Source of the DNA: Aureispira anguillae
GTDB taxonomy: Bacteria; Bacteroidota; Bacteroidia; Chitinophagales; Saprospiraceae
Length of the DNA: 64,000 nt
Assembly: GCF_026000115.1 (NCBI RefSeq)
Contig: NZ_AP026867.1
Span: 6,611,001 to 6,675,000, forward strand
Direction of reading: 5' to 3'
Part shown: piece after piece, positions 54,432-63,900 of the stretch
How positions within the stretch are numbered: the first letter of the stretch is position 1
Layout: every line of letters starts with the position of its first letter
Translations under genes and position numbers: made by a program
The notes under the pieces: generated by a model
Databases searched by the model: none
The model's input: the letters and a program-made list of their open reading frames with translations, nothing else
What the model was told of the DNA's origin: nothing

Positions 54432-55187
54432 TATGTTTTGTGTTTTTAGAATTACTATATAGCAAACAACTATGAACGCATTGTAGAGTAGGTATATGCC
54501 TATACTAGTGTAGACCATCTATCACAATTTGCTTGCTAAAACAGTGTTTAAGGAATGTGATTGTAACTATTTTCCTCTATAGAAAACCAGAATTATAAGC
54601 TACCTAGGTTATATTCGTAACATAGACCAAGGAATAGCAGTATAATTATCTCGTAAGACAAAATGTCATTAATCTATCGAGTATAAAAAGTAGAACTACA
54701 GCATAAAACAATGTTAAAGGATGTATTTTGAAATTCTAAAAACATAGCCGATTAGTAGGGCTAATGTGTTGATCACACAAAAGTAATTAATGGACTACTA
54801 ATTGATAAAACGTATACAAGTTGAGATATGTTGATGCCATAAAAAAACAATTTTTGTAAGAACGGCTATTTTGTAAAAGGCAGGGCTTTGTTGGTTGGTT
54901 AAATTTTTAGTAGTAATTGCAAAAACGAGGTAGTTGAAGGATTGTGAGCAGCGTCAGCTTGTAGGTTTATAATAAAGGAGGTAAGTAACTTCCTTAATTA
55001 TTATTGCCAATTATTAAATTAAGGCAACTTTTTAGCAGCTATTGTCTGTAAATAGTTTGTTTTAATAAAAAGGAATTCGATAGAATCAAAAATAAGTGTA
55101 CATTTATTACCGTTAATAGATTATTAAGATAAGTGCCCCAACTACTTATTTATTTTTTGATGCATATGATTTTAACCCATCTACATT
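54432..55187. other. Gene-free region between divergent porU copy B and porP/sprF
   Basis: 756 bp without a supported ORF. The first 43 bp (54432-54474) are the leader shared with porU copy A. A minus-strand TACTTTTG (54778-54785) and a TATTTTTG (near 55083) are the only promoter-like words. The region must hold promoters for both flanking genes. Confidence 0.4.
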
Positions 55188-56195
55188 ATGAAATATAAAC
55201 TTCTTATACTTTTGGGGATGACACTATTTTCTGCAAGATTAGTCGCACAAGATCCCGTTTATAGTCAGTTTTTTGCAGCACCAATGCAACTTAATCCCGC
55301 TTTGACTGGTTTGGTAGAAGCTCCTGTTATAACCTTAAACTATAGAAATCAATGGCCTAACATACCCAATGCTTATTCTACTTATGCGGTAGGTATTAGT
55401 CATTATCTTCCTAAAGCTAACAGTGGTTTAGGGGCTTTAGTGGAAGCGGATGTTGCGGGAGGAGGTATTTATTCAACTTATAGAGTTGGGTTATTTTATG
55501 CTTATGACATTCGCTTTTCAAAAAAGTTCTATATTCGTGCTGGAATAGAAGCCAATTTTGTCAATTCTCGCTTAGCGTGGAATAAGTTGGTGTTTTTGGA
55601 TCAATTGAATTTAGCCACAGGAGCGGTTGACATCAATGGAAATGCAAACCCGACCAATGAGATACAGGGGAGTCAAAGTATTAATTATTTTGATTTAGGA
55701 ACTGGATTGTTATTGAACACCCCCTATTTTTATGGTGGAATTTCTCTAAAGCATTTAACAGCACCTAAAGAACGATTCTTAAAAGAATACGAAGATGGTT
55801 CTGACGAATTGCCTTTGAGGTATACAATTCATATTGGAAGCGAAATTCGTTTGTCTAAACGCAATAAATTAGGAAATAAAGCGTTTTTATCTCCAAATGC
55901 TATGTTTGTTAAACAACAAACGTTTCATCAGTTAAATCTTGGTGCCTACCTTAGATATGGAATATTTTTAGGAGGAATTTGGTTTCGGCATACTTTTACA
56001 AATGCTGATGCCGTTATATTTATGGTAGGTATTCAAAAAGGTGTTTTCAAACTTGGGTACAGTTACGATTGGACTGTGTCTAAATTAGGAGCAGAATCAG
56101 GAGGAGCACATGAGATCTCTTTGACGCTGAACTTTGAAAATAAAAAACGAAAACATCGAAATAGATACAATGATTGCCTAGAAATATTTAGGTAA
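55188..56195 (+). CDS. PorP/SprF-family type IX secretion outer-membrane protein
   Basis: The 335-residue protein has a signal peptide (1-20, ending RLVAQ). It then has the PorP/SprF start DPVYSQFFAAPMQLNPALTG and repeated LNYRNQWP / YSTYAVGISHY-like segments, and ends as a beta-barrel with aromatic strands (FKLGYSYDWTVSKLG ... HEISLTLNFE). PorP/SprF proteins are outer-membrane partners that help secrete specific type B cargo or bind the GldK-N ring. The basic tail (KKRKHRNRY) is long for the family. gldJ follows 61 bp downstream on the same strand, with a TAAATTTG box between, so it may be separately started. Confidence 0.9.
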   Translation: MKYKLLILLGMTLFSARLVAQDPVYSQFFAAPMQLNPALTGLVEAPVITLNYRNQWPNIPNAYSTYAVGISHYLPKANSGLGALVEADVAGGGIYSTYRVGLFYAYDIRFSKKFYIRAGIEANFVNSRLAWNKLVFLDQLNLATGAVDINGNANPTNEIQGSQSINYFDLGTGLLLNTPYFYGGISLKHLTAPKERFLKEYEDGSDELPLRYTIHIGSEIRLSKRNKLGNKAFLSPNAMFVKQQTFHQLNLGAYLRYGIFLGGIWFRHTFTNADAVIFMVGIQKGVFKLGYSYDWTVSKLGAESGGAHEISLTLNFENKKRKHRNRYNDCLEIFR

Positions 56196-56209
56196 TTTAA
56201 AAAATTTAC

Positions 56210-56217
56210 TAAATTTG
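56210..56217 (+). promoter_or_regulatory. Possible -7 box for gldJ
   Basis: TAAATTTG fits TAnnTTTG and is 40 nt before the gldJ ATG. The -33 box is not clear. Confidence 0.33.
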
Positions 56218-56256
56218 TTAGCCTTTTATTTAGATCATAAAAAATCTTAGCTCGTA

Positions 56257-57765
56257 ATGAAGAAAATATTTTTATTAGGACTGCTTGGTATGTTGGTAGC
56301 AATGTCTTCTTGTAAGAAGGAAGAACGCTCTAGTACTACAGGGTGGGCGTACAATTCCCAAGAATGGGGAGGTTTTGAAAAGCCCATGGACTATCAAGGT
56401 CAAGCAACTGGTCCGAACCTTGTTTTTATTGAAGGGGGTACCTTCAATATGGGGCAAACAGAAGAGGACGTTATGAAAGATTACCGTGGGATTCCTCGTC
56501 GTGTAACGGTATCTTCTTTTTATATGGATGAAACGGAAGTTTCTAATATAGATTATTTAGAATATTTGTTTTGGTTGAATCGGGTACATTCTTCTATGCC
56601 TCAATTGCATAGAAAAGCATTGCCTGATACATTGGTTTGGTTAGAAGAACTTTCTTATAACGAGCCTTACGTTGAAACTTATTTGCGTCACCCTGCCTAC
56701 ATGGATTATCCATTGGTTGGTGTTTCTTGGTTGCAAGCTCAAGAATATTGCAAATGGAGAACGGACCGTGTTAATGAAATGATTCTTATTGAAACGGGCA
56801 AGATTAGTGCTGATATGGAAGGACAGCAAGGTGCTAACAATTTTGTTACAGATTCTTACCTAGCAGGTTTGTATGAAGCTGAACCAGGAGAAAAACCAAT
56901 GGTGGCTGCTTCTACTGGCGAAGAGCGTCCTGTAAAGTTTGAAGATGGTATTATCTTACCTGACTACCGTTTGCCTTCGGAAGCAGAGTGGGAATATGCA
57001 GCTTTGGCTTTAGTGGGGAATCAAGCTTATGCTAGAGATGAACGTATTTCTGATCGTAGAATTTATCCTTGGGATGGTACTACTGTACGTTATCCTCAAC
57101 ATGGAAAATACCAAGGTATGATTGTTGCTAACTTTAAGCGTGGACGTGGTGACTATATGGGGATGGCTGGTGCATTAAATGATAATGCATCTATTACTGC
57201 TCCTGTTCGTTCTTATGTGCCTAACGATTATGGTTTGTATAATATGGCTGGTAATGTTAACGAATGGGTACAAGATGTTTATCGTCCTATGACAAGTACT
57301 ACATTAAGAGATGTTGAAACGCAGGATTTGAATCCTTATCGTGGTAATGTCTTTATGGAAGTAGAGCTAGATGCAGATGGTAAGCCTCAATTGGACAATG
57401 ATTCTATTGCGCCAGGTCGTTTAAAATATAAAGAGTTAGATGCGGATGAAATCGCTACTAGAAGAAACTTCCAGTTCTCTAACGTTATTAACCATTTAGA
57501 TGGTGATGCTCAATCTGAAGCTACTTACGAATATGGAAAGCACAGTTTGGTTTCTGACAAATCTCGTGTTTATAAAGGTGGTGCTTGGAATGATAGAGCT
57601 TATTGGATGTCTCCAGGTACTAGACGTTTCTTAGAAGAAGATAAATCATCTGCTTACTTAGGTTTCCGTTGTGCGATGACTCGTACAGGATCTCCAAAAG
57701 GAAATGGTGCTCCTGGTGGAAATCAAATTAGAACGACTAAACGTCAAACGAAGAGAAGATATTAA
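56257..57765 (+). CDS. gldJ: Gliding motility lipoprotein GldJ
   Basis: The 502-residue lipoprotein (Cys19 after LVAMSS) has the GldJ N-terminus (TTGWAYNSQEWGGFEKP) and a formylglycine-generating-enzyme (SUMF1)-like fold: FIEGGTFNMGQTEEDVM (57-73), YMDETEVSNIDYLEYL, GVSWLQAQEYCKWRTDRVNE, YRLPSEAEWEYAA, YNMAGNVNEWVQD and LGFRCAMTR at the end. This order and the end match GldJ rather than the shorter GldK. The fold is used as a scaffold and is not thought to be catalytic. GldJ is needed for gliding and stabilises other Gld proteins, and its C-terminal part matters for T9SS function. In Flavobacterium it adjoins porU and porV, as it broadly does here. Confidence 0.92.
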   Translation: MKKIFLLGLLGMLVAMSSCKKEERSSTTGWAYNSQEWGGFEKPMDYQGQATGPNLVFIEGGTFNMGQTEEDVMKDYRGIPRRVTVSSFYMDETEVSNIDYLEYLFWLNRVHSSMPQLHRKALPDTLVWLEELSYNEPYVETYLRHPAYMDYPLVGVSWLQAQEYCKWRTDRVNEMILIETGKISADMEGQQGANNFVTDSYLAGLYEAEPGEKPMVAASTGEERPVKFEDGIILPDYRLPSEAEWEYAALALVGNQAYARDERISDRRIYPWDGTTVRYPQHGKYQGMIVANFKRGRGDYMGMAGALNDNASITAPVRSYVPNDYGLYNMAGNVNEWVQDVYRPMTSTTLRDVETQDLNPYRGNVFMEVELDADGKPQLDNDSIAPGRLKYKELDADEIATRRNFQFSNVINHLDGDAQSEATYEYGKHSLVSDKSRVYKGGAWNDRAYWMSPGTRRFLEEDKSSAYLGFRCAMTRTGSPKGNGAPGGNQIRTTKRQTKRRY

Positions 57766-57789
57766 AATATACCGAATTCTTAGAATTCT

Positions 57790-57826
57790 AAAAAGCGTTT
57801 CAATCTTTAGATTGAAACGCTTTTTT
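57790..57826 (+). terminator. Intrinsic terminator after gldJ
   Basis: A strong stem (17-bp arms, 57790-57806 with 57809-57825, including the closing loop) contains AAGCGTTTCAATC and ends in TTTTTT. It begins 24 nt after the stop. Confidence 0.85.
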
Positions 57827-57901
57827 ATTAGGTGGATCGGATTAGAGGTTTGTGATTGGAATGTTAAATAAATAACAAATGTAACTTAAATGTTTATTTT
57901 G

Positions 57902-57933
57902 TTTGATTTTGTAAGTTATTTGGTTTAATTTTG
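57902..57933 (+). promoter_or_regulatory. Bacteroidota-type promoter TTTG-N20-TAATTTTG
   Basis: TTTG (57902-57905) and TAATTTTG (57926-57933) are separated by 20 nt, the full primary-sigma pattern of this phylum. It lies about 220 nt before the next annotated gene (the lipoprotein at 58152) and 37 nt before a 31-codon ORF (57970-58065). Confidence 0.5.
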
Positions 57934-58151
57934 CAGTCCTATAATTTTCCTTAAAACTAAATAGTTTGAATGCCACAATTAGTAGTGTTTAATGCCTTGT
58001 TTAGTAGATGGTTAAGTGGAAAATTGGGGTTTGAATATTGGAGAAAGTGCTGTTTTTTGATTTGATAGTATATAATTAAGAAAATAGATTTGCTCAATAA
58101 TTAGAACCTTTTAAGTACTTAAATTTATCATATTATTTAATATCCCTTATT

Positions 58152-58664
58152 ATGAACCAAAAATCTACCACATTATTTTTTGTATCTTTATTAATTGTTG
58201 CAATTTCATTCTCATGTACCAGAATACACAAAGAAGTAGAATTTGATTTAGAAGAATTTGGACTGAAGTTAATACTGCCCGCTAATTCAATCCTTGAATA
58301 CGATGCTCCTTCCCATAGTGGTGATAATTCAGGATATCAGATCTCATATAATGATGGAAATAGCAGCCATTCTAGTGTTCAAGCTACTTTTGATAAAGTA
58401 AGACTCAAAATGCCCATTTCTTTGCCTCAATTAATTGAGCAAATAGAAAAAGAAGGAGGTGTTATTTTAGAGCAATATACTTATCCAAATGGTTTTATGG
58501 GTTGTTCTTACCAGAAAGAAGGCAATAAACTATATCAGTTTATTAAGACGAATCAAAACAATGAGACTTATATTATCCTGCCGAATGAAATTTACAACAA
58601 TCAGCACAAATATTTAGAAGTGATACTTAAAGCGATCGCTTCAATAGAGTTTGCAGGAGTGTAA
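58152..58664 (+). CDS. Uncharacterised lipoprotein
   Basis: The 170-residue product has a lipoprotein signal (SFSC, Cys22 or so) and a mature domain of about 148 residues, acidic with a beta-strand-rich pattern (FGLKLILPANSILEYDAP, VRLKMPISLPQLIEQIEKEGG). I do not recognise a family. A short helical end (YLEVILKAIASIEF) closes it. It stands between gldJ and parE, about 220 nt after a good promoter match, and a partial MITE starts just beyond its stop. Confidence 0.65.
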   Translation: MNQKSTTLFFVSLLIVAISFSCTRIHKEVEFDLEEFGLKLILPANSILEYDAPSHSGDNSGYQISYNDGNSSHSSVQATFDKVRLKMPISLPQLIEQIEKEGGVILEQYTYPNGFMGCSYQKEGNKLYQFIKTNQNNETYIILPNEIYNNQHKYLEVILKAIASIEFAGV

Positions 58665-58675
58665 AGGTTTATTGG

Positions 58676-58800
58676 TTCTTTGACAACTCTATTACGTAGT
58701 TTAGAAGAAAGTTTATAGGTCGTAAGTCGTATGTCCTGTATTAACAGAGACTAAACATACGACTTACGACCTATAACTTATAATAAAATTAGTAAGAAAC
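58676..58800. repeat. MITE-like element, copy 3 (right end incomplete)
   Basis: It begins with the family terminal repeat (TTCTTTGACAA at 58676), contains TTTAGAAGAAAG and a perfect 21-bp palindrome (58713-58733 with 58756-58776). Its loop TCCTGTATTAACAGAGACTA is nearly the same as in the copy near 1.5 kb. The right terminal repeat is missing or degraded. Confidence 0.6.
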
Positions 58801-58825
58801 CTATATTATTATATTTTTGAAACAA

Positions 58826-58857
58826 TTTGTTTTTTCTTCTAAGATATCTTATATTTG
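58826..58857 (+). promoter_or_regulatory. Bacteroidota-type promoter for parE
   Basis: TTTG (58826-58829) and TATATTTG (58850-58857) are separated by 20 nt, matching the phylum consensus. They lie 156 nt before the chosen parE start. Confidence 0.55.
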
Positions 58858-59012
58858 TTTTGTGGGCTTTTTCATTTAGAAGGAGCGTTCTTCAAGTATA
58901 AGCCCCAAGCAGTTAGAAATATAACCTTGTGATCCTCTAATTTTTGCATTTTGGATACAATTTTTTATATTTCTACTCCCCAAAACCTATTTGAAATCAC
59001 TAAATGTTACAA

Positions 59013-60863
59013 ATGGCAACAACAAAATATACAGAAGATAATATTCGGTCACTTGATTGGAAAGAACACATTCGTTTACGTCCTGGTATGTATATTGGGA
59101 AATTGGGGAATGGTACTGCTCCAGATGATGGTATCTATATTTTATTCAAAGAGGTTATTGATAACTCTATTGATGAATATATGATGGGGGCTGGAAAAAA
59201 GATAGAGATCAAACTTACAGAGGATGGGATGATGACCTTACGTGATTATGGTAGGGGAATACCTTTGGGGAAAGTAGTGGATTGTGTTTCTAAAATCAAT
59301 ACAGGTGGAAAATATGATTCTAATGCTTTTCAAAAAGCAGTAGGTTTGAATGGAGTAGGAACAAAGGCAGTTAATGCGTTGTCTACTTATTTTAAGGTTT
59401 GTTCTTATCGAGAAGGTAAGATGAAAACGGCTATTTTTGAGCAGGGAAATTTGCAAGAAGATAACAAGCTCCAAGCAACAGAAGAACCCAATGGTACATA
59501 CATTGAATTTAGACCTGATAATTCTATCTTTAAAAATTATAAATTTAATCAACAGTATATTGAAGATAGAATCTGGGACTATGCCTATTTGAATGCAGGT
59601 TTAAGATTGACATTTAATAGAAAGTCATTTGTATCTAAAAATGGATTGCTCGACCTGTTGACCAAACGTGTTGATATTGAAAAAATTCGTTATCCTATTA
59701 TCCACTTAAAGGGAGAGGACATCGAATTGGCGATGACACATGGCAATCATTATGGAGAGCAATACAGTTCTTTTGTTAATGGCCAAAATACAACGCAGGG
59801 AGGAACGCACCTAAATGCATTGAGAGCAGCTTTGGTAAAGACAATTCGTGATTTTTATGGCAAAAATTATGACGCTTCGGATATTCGTACGGCAATTGTT
59901 GCTGCGATTAGCGTAAGGGTTCAAGAACCTGTTTTTGAATCGCAAACAAAAACTAAACTGGGGTCTATCAATGTAGGACCTGAAGGACCTAGTCTAAATG
60001 TTTTTGTCGGAGATTTTATAAAAGAAAAGCTAGATAACTTTTTGCACAAAAATCCTGAAGTAGCAACAGCTATACAAAAACGAATCATTCAATCGGAACG
60101 AGAGCGGAAAGAAATAGCAGGAATAAAAAAGTTGGCAAATACTAGAGCTAAGAAAGCAAATTTGCACAATAAAAAATTGAGAGATTGTCGTTTGCATTAT
60201 AATACCAATAAGGAAGGGGCAAATGAAACAATGTTATTTATAACAGAGGGGGATTCTGCTAGTGGTTCTATCACTAAAGCTAGAAATGTACAGACGCAAG
60301 CCGTTTTTAGTTTGCGTGGAAAACCTTTAAATTGTTATAATCTGAGCAAAAAGGTAGTGTACGAAAATGAAGAGTTTAATCTTTTGCAACATGCCCTAAA
60401 TATAGAAAATGGCTTGGATGACTTAAGGTATAGTAAGGTCATTATTGCAACAGATGCAGATGTTGATGGTATGCATATTCGTTTGTTATTGTTAACTTTT
60501 TTCTTGCAATTTTTTCCAGAGTTGGTGACAAATGGGCACTTGTATATTTTGGAGACACCCTTGTTTCGTGTGAGGAACAAAAAGAAAACCTTTTACTGTT
60601 ATAGTGAAGAAGAGAAACAACGTGCAATGAGTCAATTGGGGAAAACAGCTGAGGTAACCCGATTTAAGGGATTGGGTGAGATCTCTCCAAGTGAATTTGG
60701 TCAATTTATTGGCGAGGATATTCATTTAGAACCTGTACAAATGAGTCCTTCCGCAGATATTGAAAAATTATTGTCTTATTACATGGGTAAAAACACAGCA
60801 AGTAGACAACAGGACATCATTGAGAATTTAAGGATAGAAAAGGACGCAGTGGTGGTGGAATAA
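59013..60863 (+). CDS. parE: DNA topoisomerase IV subunit B
   Basis: The start at ATG 59013 ([20 protein letters not shown]) matches the usual Bacteroidota ParE N-terminus; an ATG three codons earlier is possible. The 616-residue protein has the GHKL ATPase motifs (Glu47 and Asn51 in [18 protein letters not shown] at 78-84, [13 protein letters not shown] at 111-123), a transducer domain, then the TOPRIM motifs ([22 protein letters not shown]). With ParC it decatenates daughter chromosomes. The length fits ParE rather than the longer GyrB. No parC gene follows: the next gene is convergent, so the partner must be elsewhere. A consensus-like promoter precedes it. Confidence 0.93.
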   Translation: MATTKYTEDNIRSLDWKEHIRLRPGMYIGKLGNGTAPDDGIYILFKEVIDNSIDEYMMGAGKKIEIKLTEDGMMTLRDYGRGIPLGKVVDCVSKINTGGKYDSNAFQKAVGLNGVGTKAVNALSTYFKVCSYREGKMKTAIFEQGNLQEDNKLQATEEPNGTYIEFRPDNSIFKNYKFNQQYIEDRIWDYAYLNAGLRLTFNRKSFVSKNGLLDLLTKRVDIEKIRYPIIHLKGEDIELAMTHGNHYGEQYSSFVNGQNTTQGGTHLNALRAALVKTIRDFYGKNYDASDIRTAIVAAISVRVQEPVFESQTKTKLGSINVGPEGPSLNVFVGDFIKEKLDNFLHKNPEVATAIQKRIIQSERERKEIAGIKKLANTRAKKANLHNKKLRDCRLHYNTNKEGANETMLFITEGDSASGSITKARNVQTQAVFSLRGKPLNCYNLSKKVVYENEEFNLLQHALNIENGLDDLRYSKVIIATDADVDGMHIRLLLLTFFLQFFPELVTNGHLYILETPLFRVRNKKKTFYCYSEEEKQRAMSQLGKTAEVTRFKGLGEISPSEFGQFIGEDIHLEPVQMSPSADIEKLLSYYMGKNTASRQQDIIENLRIEKDAVVVE

Positions 60864-60918
60864 TTTTAGATCTCCTAAAAACAATATTGTTGTAAACAAC
60901 TTCATCGTATTAAAATAG

Positions 60919-60951
60919 AGAGGTGGCAATTATCAAATAATTGCCACCTCT
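60919..60951. terminator. Terminator between parE and the convergent cargo gene
   Basis: A perfect 15-bp stem (60919-60933 with 60937-60951) with a 3-base loop lies between the two convergent stops, 55 nt after parE. It probably serves both directions. Confidence 0.78.
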
Positions 60952-60976
60952 TTGATTTTAATAGGCTAACATTAGT

Positions 60977-63900
60977 TTAGTTCTTAACTAATTTTATCAT
61001 TTTTCCTTCCGTGTGTAATAAATAAACTCCTTGTGGTAAATCGCTCATTGGTAGGGTAAATGTATTTAACCCTCTAACAGCCTTTACGTTTCCTTGTATA
61101 AGGTTTTGACCTAATAAATTGGTAATACGAAACGGTAAGGAAGCCGCTATTTCGGAGTGGAATTGCAAGGAAATTTCATCCTTAAATGGATTTGGGAAAA
61201 CAACAAAACTATAAACGTCAATTTCACAATTGGTAACGGTTGCATTGCTATATATTTTTGTTCCGTTCTGATTGAGGATCGCTAAACGATATAGGTTCTC
61301 TCCCAAGAACGGATTGGGATCTGCAAATTCATAGCTTACTCCTTGTGCCTTGCTGTTTAGCGTGGCAATTGAAACCCATTGTTCTTGGATGTACTTTTCT
61401 ACAGAAAAATTACCAGTGAATTGGTCGTCAGACATTTTCCAGTTTAGTAGATTACTCCCTGTGCCTAAACATTCAGCAGAGAAGCTTTCTAATTGCGTTG
61501 ATAAGAGAACAATAGGAACTAGACGAATATCGTCAATGGCGATGTCTGATTCAAACCCATTTCCTGTAATTCCTCTAATGCGTAGTTTTATAGTTTGTCC
61601 TGTGTAAGCAGTTAAATTAGCAGTACTAGTTTGCCAACTGTTTCCTTGGTTGCCAACGATAGCAGGTATAATGTCAAGCGTCCATACACCATTTACATTA
61701 ATGTCTAAATGAAGACTTCCTATGTTAGTGCCCAATAAATGATGCCCAAAAACAAAATTGTAATTTTGATCTAACATCATACAAGATGATTGTAAAATAG
61801 CCGTTTGTCCATCACATCCTGAAGAAGCTTCAAGGTAAGCATAGTTGCCAGCAGTGGTGCCTGGGTTAAAATCCACACTAGGTCCCGTTCCTGCCGAAGC
61901 TGTACCGTTTTCATCTACTCGCCAATCAATGTTGTCATCCGTACCATTGGTCAAGTTAGTCCAAAGTACTCCTGTTAAAGGGCAGGTTGTTGCGCCACAA
62001 TCATTGGCTGTTCCACATAGTGGTTCTCCTTCAAAATCTTCGTTGAAAGCAGAAGCAACCGTTGCTGCACTTACTGTAATATAACTATTTTTGGTTTCTA
62101 TATCATTTCCTGTTGCATTTCCTGCTGTCAATTGAATGTTATACGTTCCAGCAGCAGTAAAGCTTATTTGTGGATTTTGAGAATTTGCATTTGTTCCTCC
62201 TACAAATGTAAAAGTTGCAGGGGTAATGGACCAAACCCAAGATGTTGGAGTATAGGAAGACTGATCCGTAAACGTTACAGGTTCGCCCATGCAGACATTA
62301 GTTAAAGATGCTTCAAAACAGGCAACAGCGGCAACAACTCCTGGATCTTTGAGATCGCTTTTCCACAATCCTTGACCGTAGGTTGCAGCATAAATCATGC
62401 TTTTGCATTCCGCAGCATTATAGTGAATCTCTAATTCTGTAACTTCCACGTTGGGGATCCCTGTAGAATAAGCAACCCAGTCTGCTAGTGAATTATCCTT
62501 ATAATATACTCCAACATCCATTCCAACATACATGGCATCCACAGGGCTATCGCTGTCAATAATAATTGTATTTAATGAAATATTGGGCAAAGAACCAGAA
62601 ACATCTACCCAGTTTGCACCACTATTCGTAGATTCGTAAATGTTACTTCCTATTGCTACAAATAAATGGGTAGGATCTGTTGGGTCAATTTCTATATCTG
62701 CAGGCTCATTTGCTACAGGCAAATTAGCTGTTAGATCAGTCCAAGCAGGAGCCCCTGCTGTTGCATTGTTTGATCGATAGAATGTATTGTTACTTCTAGA
62801 GGCATAAACAACATCGCTATTGGAAGGAGCAATTGCTATATCCACTATATTTTGAGTGCCTCCAAAATTAGAAATTTGCGTCCAAGCAGTTCCTGCTCTA
62901 ACGGCATCATTTCGCCAGATATTGTCATAACCAGCAAACATACGATTCGCATTATTAGGATCAAGTTTGTAAGGAGTAACCCATCCCCCTTGCTCGCCAA
63001 TACTACCAGTGATTGAACCAAAGGTTGTACCTCCATTGGTAGAACGACGAATATCACCATAATAAAGTGCACCATACATATAGGTGTCATCGGTAGGGTC
63101 AATGATACATTCCATTCCATCTCCGCCAATTTCAGTAGAGAAAACCGTGCCCGTACTGACTGCTGTCCCATTGTCCTGATAACCATTGATGGCTCGATCC
63201 AGTGTTTGTTGAGAAATACCAAGTTTGTAAAGTTGAGCAATAACCAGACCGTCACTTAAATCTGTCCAATTAGTACCACCATCAACCGTAAAATAAAGCC
63301 CTCCGTCATTACCATTGTATAAATTATTGTTATGAGGGGAAAATTCTAGCGCATGTTGATCGGCATGAACGCCGTCAATTCCTCCAGAGGGACCAACCCA
63401 ATAAGAAACGCAATTCATGGTCGCCCCACCATCTGTAGATTTCCATAAATTGACACCACCTGTAAAAATAGTATTAGCATCGGTTGGATCGGCAACAATT
63501 ACGAGGTCATACCAAGCTTGGCTAGCATTTCCAGAGCCATTGGTTTCATACCCTAAAATATTTGGCACGGTAGTTCTAGTAGAAAAGGATACACCACTAT
63601 TGGTAGAACGATAAATACCAACTAACCCATTGCCATCTCCAGCTAATAAATAAACCCAGTCGGGTTGATTAGGAGATACTGCAAGTGCAATTCGCTGAAC
63701 AGCGGCTGGTACGCCACTAACAATTTGCGTCCAAGTTGCGCCTCCATCTGTTGATCGATGAAATTCATCACCAGAAGCATAAACAATACTAGAGTTGGTA
63801 GGATGATAAGCAATATCTTTGGGGTTAAAACCTAAAAACGTAGATGGCGTCCAATTGGCACCCCCATCTATTGTTCTGTAGACAAATCCATTAGAACTTG

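Noticed and set aside
56257-57765. SUMF1-like lipoprotein as GldK/PorK
   Set aside because: The N-terminal TTGWAYNSQEWGGFE block, the length and the C-terminal end fit GldJ, and no gldLM follows.
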